A stretch of DNA of 30,628 bases from the NCBI GenBank assembly GCA_037074765.1, contig JBAMDO010000375.1, forward strand, positions 1 to 30,628, given 5' to 3'. Numbering within the stretch: the stretch's first letter is position 1; each line of letters starts with the position of its first letter. The stretch comes from Mansonella perstans. Taxonomy: Eukaryota; Nematoda; Chromadorea; Rhabditida; Onchocercidae. A program made the position numbers and the translations under genes. This document shows positions 12,201 through 22,538 of this stretch, piece by piece. The notes beneath the pieces were generated by a model. The model was given only the letters and a program-made list of their open reading frames with translations, searched no databases and was not told where the DNA came from.

Positions 12201-12892
12201 TGATGAATGAATTTTCGCAAACATCAATCAATAATGTTAGTTAATAAAAAAGTTGCTCACAATTTGGAATTATTGTTGTCAAATAGATAAAAAAGTCATA
12301 TGAAATTTTTTAATATATGATGTTGTAATCACGTTTCATTTATTTAACACTTGACCATTGTGAATTAACAAAAATTAAATTAGTAAATTAAAATTAGCAA
12401 AGAAAGATCAGAGAATTATTAGAACAGGATAGAAAATAATTCTGTAATTTTATTCTGCTCGAATAAATAAATAAATAGCAAACTTTGATCTTTAATCTAT
12501 TTTATAATATCAACAAAATGACGAAACATTGTTTTTGTAGAACATCATTGATAAAAAAGAGAAGGAGAGAAAACAAAAAAAACAACAACGACTTCTCATT
12601 TATTTCATATATTAATGGAAAAGCGAATTTGATTTAAATTTTAAAATTGTAAATAATAAAAGAATTAAAATTCCATTACCAGCTCCAGTGATCCTAAAAT
12701 GTTAATTAGCTTTAATTTAATTTTTAGATTTTATGATATTGTATTTAAAAGTGAATAATTGAGTGATGTTTGGAAAAAAATATTTGAAAGTTTAATATTT
12801 TAATCAATTCAGTAATCAAATTGAAAGTAACGAATTTGAAATTTAATCGAAATAATTGAAATTTTGAAAGGACAAAGATAATTAGCCGTATT
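9259..12892. other. AT-rich DNA upstream of the Kir gene, no gene seen
   Basis: It contains a 20-base A run (9721-9740), an (AT)n tract at 10308-10325, and many T-rich stretches. Open frames at 10603-10797 and 11837-12082 are low-complexity phenylalanine/leucine runs with no family match. It probably holds the promoter and/or a large 5' intron of the Kir gene. Confidence 0.5.
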
Positions 12893-12901
12893 ATGGAATA
12901 A
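12893..12901 (+). promoter_or_regulatory. Two-codon upstream ORF overlapping the Kir start codon
   Basis: ATG GAA TAA at 12893-12901 precedes the Kir start, and the last A of its TAA is the first base of the ATG at 12901. If the transcript includes 12893 (a possible acceptor TAATTAG ends at 12885), ribosomes would meet this minimal ORF first. An effect on translation is inferred. Confidence 0.4.
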
Positions 12902-13726
12902 TGGATGATAGTGACAATCATAAAGCATTACTCAGTTCACCGTTAATAAAAATTAGAAAGAACTGTCGTTCGCGTCTGATCGCTAAAAATGGTCAATGCG
13001 AATTACGACAAATTGGTTTACCTCATCGATATCGTTCTATTTACAGGTAATTTACATTTCTTTTTTTCTTTTTAAAGAAACTGTCAATTAAATTAAAAAA
13101 TGGTGAAAATACTTTTTCACTTTTTTCCATACATGCGCCTAAAATTTCATCTCTTTCTTTCTAACTTTTGACATCGTTAAAATTAAGTGTTCAAAATAGA
13201 CAACCAAAATTTAAAAATTAACTGAAAAATGATTTCTTTTCAAGATTGTCTAATAAAAATATCAGAGATACTTTGGTCCTACAATGATTTCTTTTGAACT
13301 TTTTCTGAAAGTAATTCATAAATAATATTGATCGTTTCGTTTTGATGATAATATCTTTTCATGGCGTTCCAATGAAAATATTACATCTTTCGACCTGATA
13401 ATTATTCGATAAAAATATTAAATGTTTCGATAGTAAATTTATTTGAACAATAAATATTATCCATTTACTGGTAGGAATTGGTTTCATTTGGTGATCGAAT
13501 GTAGTTGGCGGATCATTTTGTGTGTATTTGCTTCTGGCTTTATTATTACTTGGGTCATTTTTGCTTTAATTTATTATCTTACTGTATTGCCCGACCAATC
13601 AATTGTAAGTTTTTTTATCAATTTTTCATATTTTCATTTTTGAAAAAAAAATTAAAAACAAAATGGAATAGGCATTAAAATCTATTATTATTAGAATCTA
13701 TTCATATTTGTACACACCCATGTGTA

Positions 13727-13772
<46 letters not shown>

Positions 13773-16700
13773 TTTGTATGTGTGTATATGTGTGTTTGCT
13801 TGTATGTCTCTGTATGTGTTTGACAGTGCAGGTTAAATATTGTAAAAAAAACTGCAATAATAAATAATTCAAGGCAAATAAACGAAAAAAAAATTCTTAC
13901 TTATGAATTTATTCATGTAATTAATTTACGAATAATTAATGATATAATTAGTGATCATTAACTGAGAATGTTTTAAAATATATTACAAAGTTTTTTTTAT
14001 ATTTGATTAGAAGTTCACTTCATATATTTCTTTTTACGTGTATTTGTACATTTTAGACATAGAAGAAAACTTTGTGCTCCCTCCCTTGTGCCTCCTTAAT
14101 TAATGCAAATGTGGTGTCAGTTTCATTGTTTATATTTTCATCTATTTGAGAAGTTTCGCAAATCACTTTTGACATAAAATTGCCACTGGGAACTAAAATT
14201 TCCATTAATGGCGTAATTTAATTAAATAATTTCTCGGTGAATGCATCATTTGTTTTTGCCATAATTCTGCATGCAACTAATAAAATTAATATTGAAAAAT
14301 TTTTTAAAGAAAGTAATACAAAAATAGGGATGGATTCTTAATTTACATAACACACCAGTTCATTTGTATTAAAAAAGTGTATTCCTTCTAGTAATTAATA
14401 ATTTATATTGTTCAATTCTAATTTCCAATCTATTAAATTACTTTACTGATATTTTCCATACTATAACTATAAATTATCAATTGATATTGATACACTCCTG
14501 ATCATACAAATATCTCGAGGTAATATTAGACAGTGTCGTTTAAAAATTTCTTAAATTTCATGTCAAATTCGTTGTTCTAACATTATTTAAATGTTGTTTT
14601 GCTAACATTTTTGTTTAAACTAAATCTTCACCTTTATTATCTCAAAAAGAGATAAAGATAGAGAGAGGGTAAGGGAGAGAGAGAATTTTCTTCTTATAAA
14701 TTGATACAGAGAGAAAGAGGATTAAGGAAAACTTTACTGCAATTACTACTTTAGTAATATTAATTTAGAAAAAGAAGGAGAATGATCAGTGTATCGCAAA
14801 TGTTTACGATTTGAAGACTGCCTTCCTATTCAGGTATGGAAACAGTTGTATAAACGTGTAAATCAACGTCTAAATAATCTAAATAATTAGCGAACATCTA
14901 ATCGGATGATTGTTATTTCAAAAAATTCTTCTTAGGACTAATTTGAACGATTATGAATATTTAATGCTACAAAATTACCCGGTTATTCATCCGGTTTTCT
15001 CTCCCATCCGGTTTCAATGCAGTTTCTCTTATTCATTGCATTGTTATCCGGTTCCGTTTTAATTTCTCTTAGTCGTTATGTTTTTACTTTTTGTCTTAAT
15101 TTACTAGATTTTTATTCGATTATATTACAATTCCTCTTATTCATAATATTTTTATCCAATTGCATTACAGGTTTTATGTAAAAATTAAATAATTAAAATG
15201 AAATATAATTAAAAATTATCCAGTTTCATACATTTCCGCTTATTCATTGCATTTTTATCCGGTTGCATCATAATGTTACTTAAAAATTAAATAATTAAAA
15301 ATGAAAATTTCAGTTTGGAAACGCAGCATACGATTGGTTATGGATTCCGGTTAGTCTGTTATTCATCATTTTTTTCAGGCAAAATTCCAAAATTAATTGC
15401 AAATATAATTTTATGTAATTATCAAAAACAAAATTACAAAATTCAAGTGATATGTAATTTTACGCTTATCTTTTGGTGAAGAAAAAAATTTGAAATTTGG
15501 CATTATTTAAATTACAGTTTTGATGATCTGTGTTATTTGAAAGTTAATTTTATATGAGATAAACTGAACTTTTGACTAACTAATGCGTTGCTAAAAATTT
15601 GTAATAATTTTTACCCATATTTCTTCATTTAAGAATTAAATTTAATAATTAAATAAAAATTGGCCAGTAATTTTTCAGATATGCAACAGATGCATGTTTA
15701 ACAGTTGTCTTTATCCTATCATTGCAATGTATTGTTGGTATTTTCATGCAAACAATGTTATGTGGAATTATTGTGGCCAAATTGTTGCGACCGAAAAAAC
15801 GAAAACAGGTTGAAATTTAAATTTCAATCTTGATTTGAAGTTGAGATTAATTTGCATTTGATTACTCATATATAAATGTGAACAAAATACTAATAGAAAT
15901 AATTTTTCCAAATGTAATCATTGGATTAATTTAATATAAGCTTATACTTATCCTTCACATTCCAATTTTATTTTTCCCTCTGGAACTTCAGTTTTAATTT
16001 GAAATTAAAATTGATTTCCAAATCACTCAAAGATGGTTTTATTTCATGAATTATTACCAGAAAGTTGGCTTAGTTAATCAGTCCTAAATTATTTGTTCAT
16101 CCACTAAATTTATTTTATGCTTTTTTCGGGAATTTTATTCCATCTAATTTGCTTTTGATCATATTTTCCCTATGTTTGGCCTTTAAAAAAACACAAATAA
16201 AAAAATATTTTACTTGAATAAATCCAACAGTGAAGATGTTGGTATTATTACAATTTAAATACCTAATGTCATTTCTATTAGCAATTTTTTTTTGGAAAAT
16301 ACATTTAAATTTAATAATTTACAATCAAAAAAGCGAAGCGCCCTTTTTTCATTTTCAGGAAATAAGATTTTCTCAAGTAGCAGTAATAGGCCCAATGAGT
16401 GATACGGATATGCGACAAGCATTGATGATACGTATCGCTGACATACAAAGAAATTTGTATATCGCTGAGCCTCATGTTCGATTATATATGGCAATTTCAA
16501 AAATTAATAAAGTTAATCTTGAATATACTAATTTGAATCAAAAGCTATCAATCATTTAATGATTAAATTATTTTTATATTTAAAATTTATTTCATTCAAA
16601 GAATTTTTTTTCTGTGAAAAATATTTTTGTAAAAAGATACTGGCTTTTTTTTATTTTTTATTTTCATTTTGATCTTTTAATGGAAAAAATATAAATTAAA

Positions 16701-17768
16701 TTAAAATTATATCAAAAATGAACATTTTTTCTGAATTTCTGCTGACACTGATTAATTAGTTAGAAAGGTGAACGAGAATTGGCTGATTTCAAAGATGTAA
16801 ATGTTGGCTATGATTTTGGCTTGGACCGGATACTTTTGCTTTGGTAATTTCCATTTTTTTTATTTTATTTTACTTATTTTTTTTTGGAATTTCTATTCAG
16901 AATTTGTGAATGAAAAAAAAATTTGTGAAATTTTTTTAATTTGTTTGAATTTTACACAAAACATCTATCAAAAGTGTTCACATTTTATTTTGTAATACTA
17001 CTATTATGAAATTAAATTAGAAATTTAATTCATGAAAATTCTTAGATTTTTGATTCAGTACGATTATTTGCAGTCTTTTAATGCAGGAAATTTTCTAGGC
17101 CAATAACAGTGAGGCATTTAATTGATAACGAAAGTCCGTTATTTGCCATGACGCCTGATGCGATGCATGATGCTCATTTTGAGCTCATCATGGTCGTTGA
17201 AGGGATCGTTGAAGCTACCGGTATGACATTCCAAGCTCGAACATCATTTTTACCAGATGAGATACTGTGGGGATACAGGTTGGTTTTTAAAGCGTGAGAT
17301 TTCACTTATTCATTAATATCAAGTGAGGGTGATTCTAGAAAGTGTTAGTATACTTACGTTAATTGTCGTTGTAAATGGATAGAAGGTCAGTCGGTCAATA
17401 GGATATTTAAAACTGGGAGTTATCAGAGAATGTGGAATTTTGTTTATTAAACTTAACAGTTTCAACGAGGTGAATTAATAATTTGAAATAAATTATTAAA
17501 AATGTAAAAATTAACAAAAAAATAACAATTGTAAATATAAGGTATCATTATTTGTATGATAATGATGTTCCTGATCGTTATTTAATTTCGATGTCAAATT
17601 TCCAGATTTCGTTCGATGATTGTATTAAATGAAAAAATTGGCAGATATGAAATACAATATAAATTATTCGATGAAACTGAATCGATTGATGAAAATTTGA
17701 AATCAGTGGAAATGGATGATAATAATGATGATTATGATAAGTCACGAAATAATTCCGGATTCATTTAG
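12901..17768 (+). CDS. irk: Inward-rectifier potassium channel (Kir/IRK), 9 exons, 360 aa
   Basis: Exons: 12901-13046, 13475-13604, 14769-14833, 15314-15349, 15679-15808, 16359-16511, 16764-16843, 17099-17278 and 17606-17768. They total 1083 nt with TAG and every phase fits. Domains: cytoplasmic N-terminus (1-50) with the Kir-type SRLIAKNGQC stretch; M1 about 59-84; pore helix CIANVYDLKTAFLFS (100-114); filter SLETQHTIGYGFR (114-126) with the E116/R126 pair; cysteines C100 and C132 at the conserved extracellular disulfide positions; M2 about 130-158, followed by the basic PKKRK (164-168) used for PIP2 binding in the family; then the cytoplasmic immunoglobulin-like domain with AEPHVR, NVGYDFGLDR, HLIDNESPL, EGIVEATGM and DEILWGYRF. 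Q150 sits where strong rectifiers have Asp (Kir2.1 D172). The C-terminus stops soon after the domain, so the protein is shorter than most animal Kirs. The sixth donor (GTTAAT) is weak. Which of the nematode irk paralogues it is cannot be told. Confidence 0.95.
13729..13771. repeat. (TG)n microsatellite in Kir intron 2
   Basis: About 21 uninterrupted TG dinucleotides, flanked by imperfect TG/TA and TGTATG stretches up to about 13825. It is a candidate polymorphic marker. Confidence 0.95.
14975..15292. repeat. Degenerate tandem repeat in Kir intron 3
   Basis: Repeated TTATCCGGTT cores are each associated with a TTTCTCTTATTCATTGCATT-like segment. About four to six diverged copies can be followed. 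The last copies lie just upstream of the acceptor for the 36-nt filter exon, and an AAAATTAAATAATTAAAATG block is itself repeated near 15180 and 15283. Confidence 0.7.
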
Positions 17769-17890
17769 TAAAATAATTTCATGATAATAGTAATAATGAT
17801 GATGGCAATAATAATCAATTGATTAGTCTTCTGCTTTTCGTTTCATTCTGTTAGTCGGGAAATTTCGGTTAAATTATGATACATGTTAAA

Positions 17891-17967
17891 TTATTTCAGT
17901 CGTAGTAACAACTTTTTCAGGACTCGTAAGATTGTAATAATCAAGGAAATGAATGAATGGATGAATT
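17891..17967. repeat. Direct repeat, copy 1 (partner 18321-18398)
   Basis: The core GTAATAATCAAGGAAATGAA and its flanks recur 430 bp downstream with roughly 80% identity over about 75 bp. Confidence 0.75.
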
Positions 17968-18320
17968 CAATAATTAAAATTTTCAATTTATCTTTCGTCT
18001 TTTTAATCCATGTTTTGTAACTTGAAAATTGTTTTTTTCTTTTCTTTTGCTTCTACTGAAACCGTTTTCCGATTATGTTTCATATATAATGTATAATATG
18101 CATTTGTGTACTTTTGAATTTCACCCGCTATTTGATGTTTGCATTTATTCATGAAATTTTAGTATAATCTATTTTTCCAGTTTACAGTAAACTTGCAATT
18201 TTTAAAGTTTAATTCAAAATTATAAGTGGAAAAAAGTTTTGAAATTAAAAATTTACTGGAATGGAGTATCAGTTTTCAATTGCTAAAAGTCGAATTTTTT
18301 GGTTCTTAATTGAAATAGCA

Positions 18321-18398
18321 TTTATTTCAATTTATTGTAACAATTCTTTCATGGCTCGTAAGAGTTGTAATAATCAAGGAAATGAAACAATGCATGAA
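18321..18398. repeat. Direct repeat, copy 2 (partner 17891-17967)
   Basis: Second copy of the local duplication. It falls inside the weak 78-codon frame at 18261-18497, which weakens the case that the frame is a real gene. Confidence 0.75.
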
Positions 18399-19370
18399 AA
18401 AACGCCTGATCAGACATTTTTCCCATCAACAGCAACACAGTTGTTCGAAGAATTAATCACCATAAACAGAAAAATCAAAGCAAGAATAACTTTATAGCAT
18501 GTTATTTGTTTAACAAAAAGAAATTTTGCAAATAATTTAAAAGAAATAAGTAAAAATATCGGAATACTGAAATGAATTCTAAACGATTGTCTTTGAAATG
18601 TTGCTTTTGATTCATTTTTTCCCCTCATTCGTATAATGTATTGTAATTAATTTTGTTCATTCAAATTTTATTGATTGTATTTTAGCTTATGCATTCGAAA
18701 GTTTCCACTGTTTGATATAGACAACAAAAAAGAATAGACATTAAATGGCAATAATTTGTACTAATTAATAATTAAATAATAAAGTGGAAGGAATTTAAAT
18801 TTATTAGCAATATTGTGGAAATGAAATTTAGAAAATGCAATTAAATTGAATATGATTTATTTCGATTTGCTAGCAAAAAAGAGAGCTGCTCCATAAGCAA
18901 CTCCGCCTAACGATCTTATCATGTTCAAAAGGCAACTTTCCACATTGCATGCAGCACACTTCAAACAGAAATTTCGTGACACACAGAACAAAGGAAGGTA
19001 AATCTAACAGGAAAGACTCAATCACGTACGGATTCGAGTGACTAAAAAGAGAATAGTGTACAGAGCCACATACCAAATTCGAAGACCTCCTCTGCTCACC
19101 ATTTCTTCACTGATAAAATTCAATCATATATCGATGATTTGAATACATTCAACCTATTTTCACCGTCAATCAGAGGCTCAGCAATTTAGCATATCGTTTA
19201 ACAAACGATAAAAGCAGAACTGGAGTTCAATATCAGTAAGTGTTCCGAAAGTGAAGAGAACCAATAAAAGAGAAGGAAAAGACTATTGCCATAGTAGCCA
19301 ATTGAACCAAGAAAAAAAAAGAAAGGACCATTGCCAAGGTAACCATTTAAATTTCCAAAGGTTTTCACAC

Positions 19371-19551
19371 TTCTTTCTGTTGATAACGATACCAAGCTAA
19401 TTTTCATTTTCTTGTTATCTTTATGAATTTTTCGATCCATACTGCTGATTTAGTAATCTCGATTAGTGAATGGTAGAGATTGTAGGTTGAAAAATTCATG
19501 AAAATAACAACAAAAGAAAAATTACCTTGGTATCGTTATCAACAGAAAGAA
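19371..19551. repeat. Inverted repeat, two 63-bp arms with a 55-bp loop
   Basis: Arms 19371-19433 and 19489-19551 are reverse complements with about eight mismatches, sharing the core TTGGTATCGTTATCAACAGA. The right arm starts the decayed BEL/Pao integrase region. The left arm is therefore an inverted copy of the same element, and the structure marks a head-to-head junction. It could fold into a long hairpin. Confidence 0.85.
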
Positions 19552-20215
19552 AACAGTTTTCTGCCGACGATTATAAATTACTCAGACAAAATTCCTCCGA
19601 CAGACAAATGCAATCAGACACGATCACTGAAGGAAAAACTAAATGGAGTTTGTGCTATAACGAAGATAAGGCTCTATGGAGACCAAAAAGTTACCTGGAA
19701 AACTCTGAGCTGGACGAAGAGAGCAAATGCCTAATTTACTTTCCTGAATCCAGTAACTGAATTAATTATACAGCGACATGAGGAATTGTATCATGCTGAA
19801 ATAGCTTACACTTTTTCAAAGAGGTAAATTCTGTATACCAGAAAATCAAACGAATTACAAATAGAATGCATGGTTTGCGGATGACAGACCGCTCAATTCA
19901 AGTTACGTATTATCCCTGACCTTCCCGAATGTTTTTTACATGTTCTGACGAGATTTAGAGTTAAACGCTGCCATCCTAAGTTGATTTTAAGCGATAACGA
20001 TTTTAAGCGATAATTTTAAGCGATGGTCAGTTTCAATTGATTTTCAAGAGTATTAAGAAATGTAATGGCTAATTGGCAGATTTCTTAGCCAGAAGAGCAG
20101 TGATTTGAAAAAACATAACACCGAGATCCCTCTGGAGTAGTGAAGTATACAAGAGATTGATTGGATAAGAAAGAAACTGAAAAAAACCGAAGCGAGCTTT
20201 TTTTTGATATTTTAA
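19489..20215 (+). mobile_element. Decayed BEL/Pao LTR-retroelement, integrase region
   Basis: Translated pieces in shifting frames match the end of Pao-type pol. An ENSELDEESKC stretch (about 19700-19730) is followed by the zinc-binding region, with RHEELYHAE supplying the two histidines and CMVC (about 19870) the cysteines. Then comes PDLPE (about 19918), a second-aspartate block RCHPKLILSDN (about 19970-20000), and a HITPRSLW...VYKRLIG block (about 20113-20165) around the catalytic Glu. Internal stops and frameshifts break it throughout, so it is not functional. No LTRs were found. A short TTTTAAGCGATAA repetition at 19983-20022 may be slippage after decay. Confidence 0.8.
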
Positions 20216-20499
20216 TTGAATGATTTGTACAGCTTTCTGTCGTAATAAATATAACTTTTTAGCATGCATGAGTTTAAATTTTTCTCATGATTCAATCATC
20301 ATATCTGCAGTAATGCACAGAATTCTCATTGTTCTTTGTAAATCTTTCTTATGGTCTAAATCATCATGTTTATGATATTGAACGAAGCACTGATTGTAAA
20401 GAAGCTCATGCTCCTAACCTAGCAATTTATAATTCTTTTTCTATATAGCCATAACGGTATAATCTTTGTTAAATAGTTGTCGACCTCTAAGACCACATC

Positions 20500-20985
20500 T
20501 TTTGTGATATATGCCTATCAGTGATACTATAAAAGTGATAGAGTCAGCTATGGAAGGTTTTCAGTTCAGTTTAATTCTTACGCCATTTTCACCTTAGCTA
20601 GCGATACCCAATATCTTGTTACCAAATTAATCACTTGTCTAAATCCTTGGAGATAAAGGATGACTGTGACCCAATATCAAATAAGATTAGCGCTTTTTGT
20701 AATTCTAAACAATTGTTTGGATTGACAACTTTGATTTTCCGCATAATAGTGAAGTCTCTTTAATTTTCTGATCCTTTTGTTCGATTATAGATTTATTGTT
20801 AGTCGTAGAATACAATTCCTTCATCGACTTGTGAACCATCTTTGCAGTTGTATTTGGTACACAGCTGATATTATGATGGCCTTTACAGTGAAAGTACAAA
20901 CTTTTTCTTTTCTTGCAGTCGTTAGTTGTGCATCCAGTCTGCAAGCAGTTGAAACAAGCATTATTCTTTCTCCATTGCTATAGAC
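20500..20985 (-). mobile_element. Decayed BEL/Pao retroelement, gag zinc knuckles and protease start
   Basis: On the minus strand, a CFNCLQTGCTTNDC knuckle (the usual His is Cys) is followed by a second C-HH-C type knuckle, YFHCKGHHNISC, both around 20965-20870. About 55 codons later LFDIGSQSSFISKDL (20687-20640) matches the Pao retropepsin; its active-site triplet is DIG instead of DTG. A stop follows within a few codons. This is the 5' part of the element order (gag-protease), yet it points towards the plus-strand integrase piece, so the two fragments are not one collinear element. Sequence from 20500 to 20270 may continue it but is too decayed to name. Confidence 0.75.
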
Positions 20986-21149
20986 ATGATAATTTGAGCG
21001 ATGAGAAGAAATTGAACATTACTACTAAATGAACACATTACTACTAAAAAATTGAACATTCTACTACACAGTTATAATCAATAGATTAGAAAAATTATAT
21101 GAATTACTGAATGGAAATATTGAAAGAGAAATTTGCATTGATTTTTTCT

Positions 21150-21310
21150 GACATGCATAGAGATCGGAACTCTATTGGTGTCGGATGATAATTTCAGCAT
21201 TTTCAATGTGTCATTAATATTTTAGAATGATTGATCAAGTAATCATTTGTATCATCATTAATTTCGAGCATCCAACACATATTCGTATTTGGAGAAATGC
21301 ATGCTTCCTA
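21150..21310. repeat. Diverged copy of the serpin upstream block (first of three)
   Basis: GATAATTTCAGCATTTTCA and the TATTTGGAGAAATG stretch recur in the blocks at 22324-22548 and 26020-26245. This copy is clearly more diverged than the other two. It sits directly before the first serpin remnant. Confidence 0.75.
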
Positions 21311-21389
21311 GGAAATTAAAAATTAACTATAACTAGTTATGTCACAATCAGTATTTTTGCCATCAACAATAACATTTTCCTTTTGCAAT

Positions 21390-21650
21390 TTCTCTCTCGA
21401 CACTTTTAGTTCTCTTTTTTTGATGGATTTTTGCAGTTCTGTACAGTTTAACTTTTCTGTCAACTCTTTGAAATTAATAGTCCAAGGCAGTAAATGTAAA
21501 TCTGTCAACTTATCGACTCTCCGTATATTAACAACACTATTATGGTTTATTTAACAGCGGATGATGAAACGAAACAACAAACTCCACAATACTCTTCCAG
21601 AAAGTAATTACAAAATGTTGAAATTCGATTTAAAACCTGTTTTATATAAA
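21390..21650 (+). pseudogene. Serpin pseudogene, copy 1, first-exon remnant
   Basis: VQFNFSVNSL corresponds to the amino-terminal helix of the third copy (AQWNFAVDLL). A frame change is followed by a stretch matching MVYLAAKGKTKQQL there (around 21538-21580), ending near the GGSNY position. Frames are disrupted and no later serpin exons are recognisable before the next copy. It is the oldest-looking member of the cluster. Confidence 0.7.
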
Positions 21651-21764
21651 TGATTTTGCTGATGATAGAAACAGTATGATCGGCATACTTTTCCGGTCAT
21701 GATTGTTAGTCGTATCCTTATATAAAAGCGTAAAATCAAGAGTTAATCGTTAAAATTTGATTGT

Positions 21765-22323
21765 ATTCAAAATTCCAACCTCAGTTGATGATAATTTTCA
21801 TTCATGCGTAGAATTCTGGCTTTGGAGTACTTCTGTTGTCAACGAATATATTTGTAATAAAAGTAACGAAGCAAAGCTACTTTGTTCTGAAAATACGACT
21901 GTTTTGATAAGAGAAATAATCATTAACGATTAAAGTTCAGGAAGATTTATTTTGTTGGAAATAATTCTTGGGACGCTTTTCCATTTACCTGTATCAGAAC
22001 ATGAAAGCAGTTGTTCATACTGTTTGTACAGCTTGAATGATATGCAAAAACACATGAAATGCCAGATATACTTTAATTAAAAAGCAAAGAGACGTACCAG
22101 TAAATGACTGCAAATCAATACAATAAATGTTTTTAGCAATAGCGTTTTTAGCAATTTTTAGCAATAATTCTCTTAACAAACGATTTCTAACGCTTACCCA
22201 CTTGCGATTCATACAAGTTAAAAAGTTGACCATTGCCGATCCATTCGCAAGCAGACTTAAGATTTCAAGATTGCTTACTCTGAATTATTATTCAGTCACT
22301 GATTTTAATATTTACTCTCACAG
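21765..22323. repeat. Duplicated spacer before serpin copy 2
   Basis: This DNA, beginning with CCTCAGTTGATGATAATTTTC, aligns with 25440-26019 ahead of serpin copy 3 and in part with 24035-24300. Shared landmarks include GGAAGATTTATTTTGTTGGA and TGTATCAGAAC. It shows the duplication unit included intergenic DNA as well as the gene. The open frames at 22015-22233 and 22127-22363 are within the spacer and are not supported as genes. Confidence 0.75.
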
Positions 22324-22538
22324 TAATATGCACGGAAATCGGAACTGCATTTGTGTCGTATGATAATTTCAGCATTTTCAGTATCGTATTGATATTTCGA
22401 GATGATTAATCAAACAATCACGCTATAATACTTCTTATTGCGAGCACTCAAATCATCATCATATTTGGAGAAATGTTTGCAAGAAATTTAAAATTTCTTA
22501 TAAATATTATTTCTGGAGCACCTAAATAACCTTTCATA
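22324..22538 (+). promoter_or_regulatory. Conserved upstream block of serpin copy 2
   Basis: By eye it differs from 26020-26235 at only about five positions in some 215 bp and runs right up to the ATG of the first serpin exon. Such identity next to much more diverged exons suggests a promoter region or a gene-conversion tract. No particular factor site is claimed. Confidence 0.6.

Larger units (their letters stand above)
17769..19197. other. Downstream of the Kir gene; local duplication, no firm gene
   Basis: This holds the presumed Kir 3' UTR and AT-rich DNA. A 78-codon frame at 18261-18497 starts with a hydrophobic stretch (IFWFLIEIAFISIYC) and could encode a small secreted peptide. Part of it is a copy of non-coding DNA upstream, and no splice or homology support is seen. 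The segment 18880-19197 is less AT-rich and may contain further decayed retroelement sequence, but I cannot name a domain in it. Confidence 0.35.

Noticed and set aside
18261..18497. 78-codon frame with a hydrophobic start, possible secreted peptide
   Set aside because: Part of it is a copy of non-coding DNA at 17891-17967, and no acceptor or family match was seen. Kept only as a weak note.
19198..19440. 80-codon minus-strand frame, glycine/phenylalanine-rich
   Set aside because: It contains the left arm of the inverted repeat and a local direct repeat (ATTGCCA units). It is best explained as decayed retroelement, not a gene.
20777..20983. 68-codon plus-strand frame
   Set aside because: It is the antisense shadow of the BEL/Pao zinc-knuckle region on the minus strand.
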